A DNA stretch of 64,000 nucleotides from JBOFSQ01 sp051651625 (GTDB lineage Bacteria > Planctomycetota > Planctomycetia > Pirellulales > Thermoguttaceae), in assembly GCA_051651625.1 (NCBI GenBank), contig JBOFSQ010000065.1, positions 124,001 through 188,000 of the forward strand, in the 5' to 3' direction. The position numbers were made by a program, and so were the translations under genes. Positions 52,351 to 60,797 of this stretch are shown here, in pieces; the stretch's first letter is position 1; every line of letters starts with the position of its first letter. A model generated the notes under the pieces. It worked only from the letters and a program-made list of their open reading frames with translations. It did no database searches and was not told the DNA's origin.

Positions 52351-53541
52351 TCACTTTTCGTCAAGCAACTCAACGGCTTCAAACTTTTCGCCTTCGAGCA
52401 TCGAGAGGCTTGCGCCGCCGCCAGTGCTGACGTGCGAAACGCGGTCGGCAAAACCGAGCTGCGCAATCGCCGCAGCACTGTCACCGCCACCGATGATACT
52501 CACGCTGTCACTCGACGCTATCGCCTCGGCAACAATTTTCGTACCTTCATCGAACGGCGGCATTTCGCAAACGCCCATCGGGCCGTTCCAAACAACCGTC
52601 TTCGCCGACTTGACCAACGCGGCGTATTTCTTCGCCGTTTCGGGGCCGATGTCGAGTCCTTCAAAGTCGTCGGGGATTTGCCCCGACGCACAGACCTTCT
52701 TGTTGCAGTCGGCCTTGAAGGCGTCGCCGCAGTGGCTGTCAACTGGGAGAACAAGTTTGTCGCCGCCCGACGCGAGAAGTTCTTTCGCAAGTTCAACCTT
52801 GTCTTGCTCGACAAGACTTTTGCCGACTTTGCCGCCCTGCGCCAGCGAGAACGTGTACGCCATCGCACCGCCGATCAAAACTTTGTCGCAAATCTGGAGA
52901 AGATTTTTGATCACCATAATCTTGTCGGAAACTTTCTTTCCGCCAAGAATCGCAACGAACGGACGCTGCGGATTACTGATCGCGTCGGCGAGATACTTGA
53001 TTTCTTTCTCGACGAGAAATCCGCAGACCTTCGGTTTTCCCGCCGCGCCAAACGCCTTTGGCACCGCAACCATCGAGGCGTCTTTGCGGTGACACGTCCC
53101 GAATGCGTCGTTGACGTAGATGTCGGCGAACGACGCAAGCGTGCCGGAGAACGCTGCATCACCCTTTTTCTCACCCGTTTGGAAACGCAAGTTTTCGAGG
53201 ACGAGAACTTCACCCTTCTTGAGCGAGGCAACCTTCGCCTTCGCGTCGTCGCCGACGGTGTCGGTGGCGAACTGAACTGGGCGACCGAGCAACTTCGACA
53301 GACACGCCGCCGTCGGCTTCATCGACGCCGCCGGATCGGGAGCACCGTCAGGACGCCCAAGGTGACTCATCAAAATAACTTTACCACCACGGTCGAGCAC
53401 CGACTTGATCGACGGCACCGCCATTTCGATCCGCCGCGCGTCGGTGATGTTACCGCTGTCGTCGAGCGGGACGTTGAAGTCCACGCGAATCAGCACCGCT
53501 TTGTTGTCAACGTTAACATCAGCAATCGTTTTTTTGGCCAT
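52351..53541 (-). CDS. pgk: Phosphoglycerate kinase
   Basis: 396 aa, the normal length. It transfers phosphate from 1,3-bisphosphoglycerate to ADP in glycolysis. LIRVDFNVPLDDSGNITDARRIEMAVPSI, ILMSHLGRPDG, LENLRFQTGE, VNDAFGTCHRKDAS, AILGGKKVSDKI, VVWNGPMGVCE and IIGGGDSAAA are the family blocks. AAGGAG lies 13 bp before the ATG. A 418-residue antisense open frame on the plus strand is a shadow. Flanked on both sides by R5 elements (52047 and 53625). Confidence 0.97.
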   Translation of the reverse strand: MAKKTIADVNVDNKAVLIRVDFNVPLDDSGNITDARRIEMAVPSIKSVLDRGGKVILMSHLGRPDGAPDPAASMKPTAACLSKLLGRPVQFATDTVGDDAKAKVASLKKGEVLVLENLRFQTGEKKGDAAFSGTLASFADIYVNDAFGTCHRKDASMVAVPKAFGAAGKPKVCGFLVEKEIKYLADAISNPQRPFVAILGGKKVSDKIMVIKNLLQICDKVLIGGAMAYTFSLAQGGKVGKSLVEQDKVELAKELLASGGDKLVLPVDSHCGDAFKADCNKKVCASGQIPDDFEGLDIGPETAKKYAALVKSAKTVVWNGPMGVCEMPPFDEGTKIVAEAIASSDSVSIIGGGDSAAAIAQLGFADRVSHVSTGGGASLSMLEGEKFEAVELLDEK

Positions 53542-53624
53542 ACAATTTTTCTCCTTGTGTCAAGTGTGAGAGACCAGTGAAGAAGTTGTAGCGGTTCACA
53601 GAATTGTTTCGCTGGGGCACATCC

Positions 53625-53880
53625 TAGTCCCGCTAGGGACGTTCTAATTGTAGCCGAGGGCAAGACGTACTCGTCGCAGCCCTCGGTTAGCGGCCCCAAA
53701 TTGAATGAAGTCCCGTAGGGACGACCTTATTCCAAATTGTCAAAACATCGACAACGCTGTCGAGCAGTTCCAATAAGGTCGCCCCGATGGGGCTACGGAT
53801 TTGGTGGTGTCGTCAACCCAAGGCTGCGGCGAGTACGCCTTGCCTTGGGCTACAATAAGGTCGCCGCTACGCGGCTAGGA
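53625..53880. repeat. R5 nested inverted-repeat element, copy 3
   Basis: Same layout as 13074-13320, very close in sequence, with ends CTAGTCCCGCTAGGGAC and TCGCCGCTACGCGGCTAG. Most of the rest of 53542-54126 holds a promoter (53963) and one R1 (54062-54085). Confidence 0.85.
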
Positions 53881-53962
53881 TACGCCGTTCACAAATCACC
53901 AATGAACAGTCACAAACATACAAGACATGTATTCTAGCCGTCATCGCTCTTGCGTCAAGGAC

Positions 53963-53990
53963 TTGTCAAAGAGCGTTTTTCGCCGATAAT
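53963..53990 (+). promoter_or_regulatory. Sigma70-like promoter of the EF-G gene
   Basis: TTGTCA, 16-bp spacer, GATAAT. It is 136 bp upstream of the ATG at 54127, leaving a long leader with one R1 copy (54062-54085). Confidence 0.5.
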
Positions 53991-54061
53991 GCGGACGCAC
54001 AAGGGACTAGAGGCGAGGGATTAGTTGACGCGAAGGTGGACGAATACGTTCCGCAATTGTT

Positions 54062-54085
54062 CACTCGCTTACGCTTCCCGCTCCG
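54062..54085 (-). repeat. R1 copy in EF-G leader
   Basis: CACTCGCTTACGCTTCCCGC variant, 41 bp before the EF-G ATG. Confidence 0.75.
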
Positions 54086-54126
54086 ATTCTCACTCGCCTC
54101 TAGCCTCTAATCACTCGCCTCTCCCT

Positions 54127-56208
54127 ATGCGTTCGCTTCAAAAAATTCGCAACATCGGCATCATCGCCCACATCGACGCTGGTAAAACCACGACGACCGA
54201 GAGAATGCTGTTCTATTCGCAGTTCGTTCACAAACTCGGCGGCGTTGACCAAGGAACGACCGTCACCGATTACGATCCCGAAGAACAAGAACGCGGGATC
54301 ACGATTCAGTCGGCGTGTGTTTCGTTCGAGTGGAAAGGACACTTTTTCAACCTCATCGACACCCCCGGACACGTTGACTTCACCGCCGAAGTCGAACGTT
54401 CGTTGCGCGTTCTCGACGGTGGCGTTGTTGTGTTTTCGGCCCGCGAAGGAGTTGAAGCGCAGAGCGAAACGGTGTGGCGTCAGGCCGACAAATATCACGT
54501 CCCGCGAATCGCGTTCATCAACAAGATGGACCGCGAAGGTGCAAACTTTTTCACCGTCATCAACCAGATCAAGAAACGTCTCGCGGCGAGACCGGTGATC
54601 GTTATGTTGCCGGTGGGTGCGGGACCGCCGCACATCAAGGAAGCGTTTCGCGCGACAATAGACTTGATTGAGATGAAATACCTGACGTTCTCGAAAGAGA
54701 ATCTTGGACAAGACATTTTAGTTGGCGACATTCCCGACGATTTGCGAAGCGAAGCGGAAGCGTGGCGGTCGCAGTTGCTCGACGACTTGTCGATGATCGA
54801 CGACGACCTCACCGAACTTCTTCTCTCCGGTGAGGAAGTTTCGGCGGAGATGATTCGCGGCGTACTCCGTTCGGCGACGATTAACGGCCTCGCTGTTCCC
54901 GTTCTTTGCGGTTCGTCGCTCGACGGAATCGGCGTACAACCACTGATGGACGCCATCGGTTATTATTTGCCGTCGCCGGTCGATGTGCCGCACGTTCAAG
55001 GTCAAGACCCGACGCGGCCCGACTGCCCCGAACTTCAGCGGAAAACGTCTGTAGATGAGCCGTTCTGCGGACTCGTTTTCAAAATCCAAGCCGACAAACA
55101 CGGCGACCTCCACTACTTGCGAGTTTACAGCGGGAAGTTGTCGCAGAATACTCGCGTCTTGAATCCGCGTGAGAATGCGAAGGAGAACATCCCGCAACTT
55201 TGGCGAATTCAGGCCGACCGCCGCGAGCAGATTACGGAAGTCACGGCTGGTGACATCTGCGGCGTTATCGGTTTGCGGCACACCGTCACCGGCGACACGC
55301 TCTGCGACGTGAAGCAGCCGATTCTTCTTGAGTCGATTCAGTTCCCTGAAACGGTCGTCTCGATGGCGATTGAGCCGGAGAGCGTTGACGAATACAAGAA
55401 GTTGCAAACGGTGCTCGACATGCTGCGTCGCCAAGACCCGACATTTCGTGTTCACGAGAGCGAGGAGACGGGGCAAGTTCTCATCTCTGGAATGGGCGAG
55501 CTGCATTTAGAAGTTATCAAACATCGTTTGCTCCGTGACCACAAAGTTAACGTTCGAGTTCACAATCCGCGAGTGAGTTATCGTGAGACGATTGCAAACA
55601 CGGTGACGGTGAACGGCGAGTGCAAACGGACGCTTGCGGGGCAGCGGCACACTGCGGCCATTGCGCTGCGACTTGAGCCGCTGTCGTCGGCGTCGCAGTC
55701 GGTGGAGATTGCGTGTGAACACAACGAGGAGCGTTTTGTACGCGACTTCAAGAACATTGCGTTGGAGTCGGTTCGTGACGAGAGTCTTGGTGGCGGGCAA
55801 CTCGGTTTTCCGCTGATCAACGTTCGTCTCACGATTTCAGACGCAACACTCATCGACGGCGAGACGACCGAGACAGCGATTCGCATCGCAATTTCGGAGG
55901 CGTTCCGCGAGGGACTGAAGCAGGCGGGTTGCGTACTTTTGGAGCCGGTGATGCGGCTTGAGGTTTCGACGCCGGAGCAATATGTTGGCGACATCGTTGG
56001 CGACCTTCAGATGCGTCGTGCGATCATCACGCAGACGGAGCATCGGGGACACTTAACTGTCGTCGAGGCGGAGGCACCGCTTGCGGAGCTTTTCGGTTAC
56101 ACATCTGCGATGCGTGGCTTGAGCCAAGGCCGCGCCAGCAGCACTATGGAACCACTCTCCTACGCCCCCGCACCACCAGACGTTGCAAGAAGTTTTATGC
56201 TGGAGTGA
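54127..56208 (+). CDS. fusA: Translation elongation factor G
   Basis: 693 aa, full length. G1 NIGIIAHIDAGKTTTTERML, the G2 RGITIQSACVSFEW, G3 DTPGHVDFTAEVERSLRVLDGG, G4 FINKMDREGANF, domain II and the later HLEVIKHRLLRDHKVNV and MRGLSQGRASSTMEP are visible. It translocates tRNA/mRNA on the ribosome. The ATG 54127 gives the correct N-terminus (RSLQKIRNIGII). No Shine-Dalgarno. Planctomycetes often carry several EF-G paralogues, so this may be a secondary one; domain G lacks ribosomal-operon neighbours such as rpsL or tuf. Confidence 0.93.
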   Translation: MRSLQKIRNIGIIAHIDAGKTTTTERMLFYSQFVHKLGGVDQGTTVTDYDPEEQERGITIQSACVSFEWKGHFFNLIDTPGHVDFTAEVERSLRVLDGGVVVFSAREGVEAQSETVWRQADKYHVPRIAFINKMDREGANFFTVINQIKKRLAARPVIVMLPVGAGPPHIKEAFRATIDLIEMKYLTFSKENLGQDILVGDIPDDLRSEAEAWRSQLLDDLSMIDDDLTELLLSGEEVSAEMIRGVLRSATINGLAVPVLCGSSLDGIGVQPLMDAIGYYLPSPVDVPHVQGQDPTRPDCPELQRKTSVDEPFCGLVFKIQADKHGDLHYLRVYSGKLSQNTRVLNPRENAKENIPQLWRIQADRREQITEVTAGDICGVIGLRHTVTGDTLCDVKQPILLESIQFPETVVSMAIEPESVDEYKKLQTVLDMLRRQDPTFRVHESEETGQVLISGMGELHLEVIKHRLLRDHKVNVRVHNPRVSYRETIANTVTVNGECKRTLAGQRHTAAIALRLEPLSSASQSVEIACEHNEERFVRDFKNIALESVRDESLGGGQLGFPLINVRLTISDATLIDGETTETAIRIAISEAFREGLKQAGCVLLEPVMRLEVSTPEQYVGDIVGDLQMRRAIITQTEHRGHLTVVEAEAPLAELFGYTSAMRGLSQGRASSTMEPLSYAPAPPDVARSFMLE

Positions 56209-56303
56209 AAAGGGGCGAGAGATTAGAGGCGAGGGGCGAGTACCAAACTTCAGTAAGCGTTCACGGTTTGTTTTGCTGTTTGTCGTGAACGCGGCGTATT
56301 TTT

Positions 56304-56539
56304 GCCCCGACGGGGCAGCGATTTCAATAACCGTATGCAAGCGGTACTCCGCGCAGCTTACGGTAGCGACACCTCAAAAATCGAGCGTCTGTAGGACGCC
56401 ACTGACCGCACGGTTGGATCAAACGTTTGGTAGCGTCCTACAGACGCACCGGATTTTCGTTCACGCCACCGGCGGTTGCGTTTGCCGCTATCGCGGCTGC
56501 ACTTACCGCCGGTTATTGAGATTGCTGCCCCGTTGGGGC
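56304..56539. repeat. R6 nested inverted-repeat element, copy 2
   Basis: GCCCCGACGGGGC to GCCCCGTTGGGGC; the internal blocks (GCGTCTGTAGGACGCC / GCGTCCTACAGACGC, CCGGCGGTTGCGTTTGCCGC) are those of 29999-30236 read in the opposite order. It fills 56209-56622. Confidence 0.8.
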
Positions 56540-56622
56540 AAATGCGACAACGGTAACGCGGTCAATTCCATGAACGCTTACCAGTTTCACAACAACCACT
56601 CTTTTACGAAAGGAACTTTCCA

Positions 56623-57636
56623 ATGACAATGAAACGACGCGATTTTGTGAAGACATCACTGGCGATGGCTGGTGGTGCGCTGGCAGGTAGTGCAATGTTA
56701 GGACGCGAGATGGTTATGGCGGGACCGCTGCGTCCGATGGGCGGCGAGGTTCCCGAAAAACATCTCACCGCTTACGTTGTCGATCCCAGTGCGCCCGACC
56801 TGACGTACCAAGCGTGGATTCGACGCAACAACGAAGTCCTCACCAGTTACCGCGCGTTCGGACACCAAAAGTACCCATACTTTTATCCCGTCGCGGGGCC
56901 GGTCACGGGGCTTTCACTCACGTCCGAAACAACGCTGCCGTGGCCGCACCACCGTTCACTCTTTTTCGGAATGGACAGAGTGAACGGCGGCAACTACTGG
57001 CAAGGACTAATCAAAGATGGACAGGTTTTATCGCAAGGCGTCAAGCTCGGCGACGTGACCGAAACGTCGGCGCAAGTCATCGACGGCTGCATCTGGAAGA
57101 AGCCGACCGAAGAACCGATCCTCATCGACAAACGCCTCTTCGAACTGCGTCTGATCGACGGCACGCCAAACTACGTCATCGACGCCGACATCGAACTCAC
57201 GTCGCTCGTTGACGTAAAAGTGCAGAAGACAAATCACGGACTCTTCGGCGTGCGCACCGCGCCCGACTTGCGAGTCGATGCCGGCGGAACACTCATCACG
57301 TCCGAAGGCAACGTCGGTGAAAAAGAGACGCTCGGCAAACCCGCGCGGTGGTGTACGTTCTACGGAAAACGCGCCGCAAGCGAACACGTCGAAGGTGTCG
57401 CGGTGATGATCCATCCGAAGTACCCGAACGTCGAACAGTTCCCAACATTCAAAGACTGCCCGTGGTTCACGCGCGACTACGGGAACTGTTCACCGATGCC
57501 GCTCAACTTCGTTGACAACCCGCTCACGTTACCGAAGGGAGAATCGATTCACCTCAAGTATCGCGTCGTCGCCTACAGCGGTTCACCGACCGAAGCCAAA
57601 CTCGACTCGCTCTGGGAAGAGTTTGCGAAGTCGTGA
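56623..57636 (+). CDS. PmoA-family (DUF6807) protein with Tat signal
   Basis: 337 aa. MKRRDFVKTSLAMAGGALAGSAML is a twin-arginine-type signal (RRDFVK). The rest, with YPYFYPVAGPVTGLSLTSETTLPWPHHRSLFFGMDRVNGGNYWQ and GLFGVRTAPDL, matches the planctomycete family called methane oxygenase PmoA-like/DUF6807; despite the name it is not a methane monooxygenase. Probably a carbohydrate-linked hydrolase-like secreted protein. AAAGGAACTTTCC precedes the ATG. Confidence 0.85.
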   Translation: MTMKRRDFVKTSLAMAGGALAGSAMLGREMVMAGPLRPMGGEVPEKHLTAYVVDPSAPDLTYQAWIRRNNEVLTSYRAFGHQKYPYFYPVAGPVTGLSLTSETTLPWPHHRSLFFGMDRVNGGNYWQGLIKDGQVLSQGVKLGDVTETSAQVIDGCIWKKPTEEPILIDKRLFELRLIDGTPNYVIDADIELTSLVDVKVQKTNHGLFGVRTAPDLRVDAGGTLITSEGNVGEKETLGKPARWCTFYGKRAASEHVEGVAVMIHPKYPNVEQFPTFKDCPWFTRDYGNCSPMPLNFVDNPLTLPKGESIHLKYRVVAYSGSPTEAKLDSLWEEFAKS

Positions 57637-57644
57637 GTGGTTCT

Positions 57645-57713
57645 GGTTCGGCATAGCCGAACCCTCCAGTTATTGCACGCCGCACGCGTTGGAGGGTTCG
57701 GCTATGCCGAACC
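57645..57713. repeat. R3 REPIN-like element, copy 5
   Basis: REP pair in tail-to-tail position between the PmoA-family and carbonic anhydrase genes, whose 3' ends converge. It supplies the last codons GSA and TAG stop of the carbonic anhydrase. Confidence 0.87.
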
Positions 57714-58352
57714 GATGTGCGAGTGCAAATCGAGGAACGTGACCAGTCCGATCTCGATGTCGTAGATCGCGCCGACGACCAGCAGTTCCCCCGCACGAAC
57801 GGCGTCGCGTACAACGTGGCTCTGCCGAAACAGTGACTCCATCTGCACAAAGACGTTTTCGACGCAACAGTCGTTGATGAACTCGGTATCGTCTGGAGTT
57901 TCGCTGTTGTGTTGATGTTCGTGATGGTGCGCGGCGGTGCGTCTCACCGCTGGTTCGATTGCGTCGAGGATGACGTCAATGTTGTCGTTGTGCGTCTCAT
58001 GGCGACAGGCGGCGGTGACGGCACCACACTTTGTATGTCCGAGAATGACGCAGAGTCGCGTGCCGGTCGTCGTGACAGCAAACTCAATCGAGCCGAGTTC
58101 AGACGGTCTGCAAACGTTTCCCGCAACGCGAATGGCGAAGATGTCGCCAAGCCCTTGGTCGAAAATAATTTCAAGCGGGACACGCGAATCGCTGCACGAG
58201 AGAATCACTGCAACGGGTTTTTGTCCCGTTTGCGCGGTCTCGTAAGCGCGTGTCAAAAACTCGTGCGGATGCTCGCGCCTACCGGTTACGAAACGGGCGT
58301 TCCCTTCTTGCAACTTTTGAAGCGCGTCTTCGGGCGATATTGAATCGGGCAT
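57702..58352 (-). CDS. Beta-class carbonic anhydrase
   Basis: 216 aa. VILSCSDSRVPLEIIFDQGLGDIFAIRVAGN has the first Zn Cys and the Asp-Arg dyad; LCVILGHTKCGAVTAACRHE has the His and second Cys. It interconverts CO2 and bicarbonate. A His-rich insert (AAHHHEHQHNSETPDD) between the motifs may bind metal. Start ATG 58352 is chosen; the longer frame begins in R3 sequence. The stop and last three codons are inside R3 (57702-57713). Confidence 0.93.
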   Translation of the reverse strand: MPDSISPEDALQKLQEGNARFVTGRREHPHEFLTRAYETAQTGQKPVAVILSCSDSRVPLEIIFDQGLGDIFAIRVAGNVCRPSELGSIEFAVTTTGTRLCVILGHTKCGAVTAACRHETHNDNIDVILDAIEPAVRRTAAHHHEHQHNSETPDDTEFINDCCVENVFVQMESLFRQSHVVRDAVRAGELLVVGAIYDIEIGLVTFLDLHSHIGSA

Positions 58353-58366
58353 TGTGTTATACGTCA

Positions 58367-58434
58367 GGTTCGGCATAGCCGAACCCTCCAGCCATACACC
58401 GCGCGGCGTTTGGAGGGTTCGGCTATGCCGAACC
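58367..58434. repeat. R3 REPIN-like element, copy 6
   Basis: REP pair around CTCC ... GGAG, followed by GCAGTGTGAGTGCAAGTTTC and CGAACAAGTCTAA, the outer arm. It separates two minus-strand genes. Confidence 0.85.
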
Positions 58435-58471
58435 GCAGTGTGAGTGCAAGTTTCCGAACAAGTCTAACACA

Positions 58472-59029
58472 TCACAGCGACATCGCTACCGCTTCGATGT
58501 TGGTATCGAATCGCAAACTGATGACGAACCAGAGCGACGTTGTTGCCGTTGCGCCGGTAGTTGGTGCGCGGTAGAAGGTGAAGTACCAAACCATCGGCGA
58601 GAACTCACCTTTGTAGAGGTAGCGTGCGACGACGAGGTCTTTGCCGATTGGTTTGAGGTCGATTCGTTCGTTGCTTCTGTAGACTCCGAGTTGCGGTTTG
58701 GCTGCTTCAAACTGCGACTTTAGTTCCGCAAGTTTCGCCGCGTCGAGCGACGCTCCAAGCGGACCGCCCTTGAGCAGGTCGTCAAACGCCGTCGGTGAAC
58801 CCGCCGTCAAGTTGCTGAAGAAGAGGCGAACGCGGTCTTCGATTTCGCGGTCAGACGATTCGTAACCGGGGAACGTCGCGGGAGGCGACGTTGTCGGCAT
58901 GCTCCCAGTCGAAGACGTTGCCGGTGGCGTGAACGGTTGCGCCAGCACCATCGTACTAACCAGCACCGTAACAGCAAGCACCGTCAGTGTAGCGACACCA
59001 ATCGTGTGAATCAAAGTTTGTTTTTCCAT
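58472..59029 (-). CDS. Secreted hypothetical protein
   Basis: 185 aa with a signal peptide/anchor (IGVATLTVLAVTVLVSTMVLA) and a soluble domain (EDRVRLFFSNLTAGSPTAFDDLLKGGPLG, GVYRSNERIDLKPIGKDLVVARYLYKGEFSPMVWYFTFYRA) resembling DUF4864/SnoaL-like cystatin-fold proteins by eye; not certain. ATG 59029 starts the hydrophobic segment; the longer frame overlaps the upstream gene. The two may be an operon. Confidence 0.7.
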   Translation of the reverse strand: MEKQTLIHTIGVATLTVLAVTVLVSTMVLAQPFTPPATSSTGSMPTTSPPATFPGYESSDREIEDRVRLFFSNLTAGSPTAFDDLLKGGPLGASLDAAKLAELKSQFEAAKPQLGVYRSNERIDLKPIGKDLVVARYLYKGEFSPMVWYFTFYRAPTTGATATTSLWFVISLRFDTNIEAVAMSL

Positions 59030-59090
59030 TTGTTTTTGCTCCAATGAGGTTGAGCGGCAGAAAGATTTCGCCGCAAACGGTTGCTTCGTG

Positions 59091-60563
59091 TCACCACAGT
59101 TGATACCACTTCTTCGGCGCGTCTTCGGTGGTGGCGACTTTGGAGGGCGGTTTGCTCTCGGACTTGTCGCGTTTTGAGAAAAATGAGATGAGCGAACCTT
59201 CCGATGACTCGGTGTTGTTTGCACTGCTCGTGTCGGGCACATCGGAGCTTGGCCAGCGGCTAAAGTGTACACGCATGTCGCTCTTTGGGTTGTCGAGTAC
59301 CTGCGCCAGTTCACGCGACATCGGCGGAACTCGTGTTCTCTTTGCGTCAGAAGCGGTTGCCAGCATTTGAAGGTACGACGCCAAAAATTGGTGCGTCTCC
59401 GGCGAGTGGTGAATCAAAAAGTGAATCCACGCCCACGAGTCGCGGTACTCTTTTGTCCCCATATCGTCAACAAATTTGAGCGTCTCAAGACGCGACATAC
59501 TCGAAGTCATCCAAAGATTCGACTGCCACTTCACCGTCTTGAGATACGGGTTGTTGTACGGACGCTGCTCGCGCGGAAGTTCGAGATACTTTGCGAGTCC
59601 TTCGTCGAGCCACATCGGTACGTTATCGATTCGCGCGTGGAGAATTGCGTGCGTCATTTCGTGACGCAAGTCGATCTCGAAGTTGGCGTCGCGCTGAACG
59701 AGAAGTGTTGCCGGTTCGCCGGGGCGTTTGATAAACAGCGCGGGACGATCTGTCGGTGCGTTCGGAAAGAGTGACTTCAAAAACTTGACATACGACTGCG
59801 ACGACGCGAAGATACACAAATCGATCTTCTCACGCGGCGCAGGGACGGCAAGATAATGGAGCAAGTCTTCCTGAAGCATCGCAATTTCGCGGGCGACAGA
59901 CTCGATTTCCCTGATCGGAAAATCGGCCTGAATCAATACAACACCGCAAGGCATTGTGTTCGGCAGAAACGTTCCGTAACGCATGTTCTGCTGCATGTCA
60001 ACCGCCGGAACTTCAAACGTTGGCGACGCCGAAGGTTGCGTAGTCGGTGTCGCCAAAGGCTGAACCGTTCTCGGTTGTGGTTGCGTTCTTTGTGTTTCGA
60101 CGACACCGTTGTCGTTCGCATCGAGTTCCCAGCGATGGAACGACGTTGGCTGTTGAATTTGTCCAGCAGAGTTCGGCGGCGCAGGTGCGATGTGCTGCTG
60201 TGGCAGGAGCGATGCGACTGGAGCAACGTTAACTGGCGCAGCGTTAACCGGCATCGCGTCGCCGGTGTTGAACGCATTGAGGTCGTCGTCGAGCGAACGA
60301 CTTGACGGCGCGACACCGGAGACAAGAAGTATCTGCGAATCTTCTCGCACGCGCGGCGCGACCACCGTATTTCTGACAGCAGTGTTTCCCCAAGTTACGC
60401 TCGGTCCGCCGAGATCGTTTGTGTCGTAGACGTTTGCGCGCGTAGTCATCGTCGGGCGCGACGCCTCAACACGATGCACCGCCGGAATCGCTTCCCACGT
60501 CGTCTCACCAGCCGACGCAAACAACGCCGGCAGCAGAAGGAGAATCAAAAAAAATCGTTTCAC
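59091..60563 (-). CDS. Secreted HEXXH metallopeptidase-like protein (DUF1570-like)
   Basis: 490 aa. A signal peptide (KRFFLILLLLPALFASAG), a low-complexity Pro/Gln/Thr-rich linker to about residue 190, and a peptidase-like domain with HEMTH at 301-305 and WLDEGLAKYLE (E321 as a third ligand). The block is shared with the gene at 43579, so the two are paralogues. Such DUF1570-type proteins are numerous in planctomycetes, target unknown. GTG start; GAGGG upstream. The C-terminal tail is Ser/Lys-rich. Confidence 0.8.
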   Translation of the reverse strand: MKRFFLILLLLPALFASAGETTWEAIPAVHRVEASRPTMTTRANVYDTNDLGGPSVTWGNTAVRNTVVAPRVREDSQILLVSGVAPSSRSLDDDLNAFNTGDAMPVNAAPVNVAPVASLLPQQHIAPAPPNSAGQIQQPTSFHRWELDANDNGVVETQRTQPQPRTVQPLATPTTQPSASPTFEVPAVDMQQNMRYGTFLPNTMPCGVVLIQADFPIREIESVAREIAMLQEDLLHYLAVPAPREKIDLCIFASSQSYVKFLKSLFPNAPTDRPALFIKRPGEPATLLVQRDANFEIDLRHEMTHAILHARIDNVPMWLDEGLAKYLELPREQRPYNNPYLKTVKWQSNLWMTSSMSRLETLKFVDDMGTKEYRDSWAWIHFLIHHSPETHQFLASYLQMLATASDAKRTRVPPMSRELAQVLDNPKSDMRVHFSRWPSSDVPDTSSANNTESSEGSLISFFSKRDKSESKPPSKVATTEDAPKKWYQLW

Positions 60564-60612
60564 GATAACCCTCGCACAAAAAACATTCGTAACCGTTCAC
60601 GCCATGTTCCGT

Positions 60613-60765
60613 CATTCCCGCGTACTCGGCGGGACAGCGTTGTTGGTTCCCGCTCTCCGCGGGAATCTAGAGAACCCGGCACAAGCAGACGCGACAGCGA
60701 TGTTCGCGCAAGCGAACCCCACCGCGTCTGCTCTAGGCCCCCGCCGAGTACGCGGGGGTGACGAA
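60613..60765. repeat. Large R7-related inverted element
   Basis: ATTCCCGCGTACTCGGCGGG at the left and CCCCCGCCGAGTACGCGGGG at the right pair across about 150 bp; inside are TTCCCGCTCTCCGCGGGAA and AGCAGACGCGACAGCG ... CCGCGTCTGCT. It fills 60564-60797. Confidence 0.75.
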
Positions 60766-60797
60766 AACGAAATTAACCATGAATGCGTACAAACAAC

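Noticed and set aside
52324..53580. Open frame of 418 codons on the plus strand, antisense to pgk
   Set aside because: It is an arginine/phenylalanine-rich shadow of a highly conserved housekeeping gene, with no recognisable domain or ribosome-binding site.
56623..57636. Methane monooxygenase subunit
   Set aside because: The family label PmoA is historical; the protein is a secreted Tat-exported DUF6807 type with no membrane helices of pMMO.
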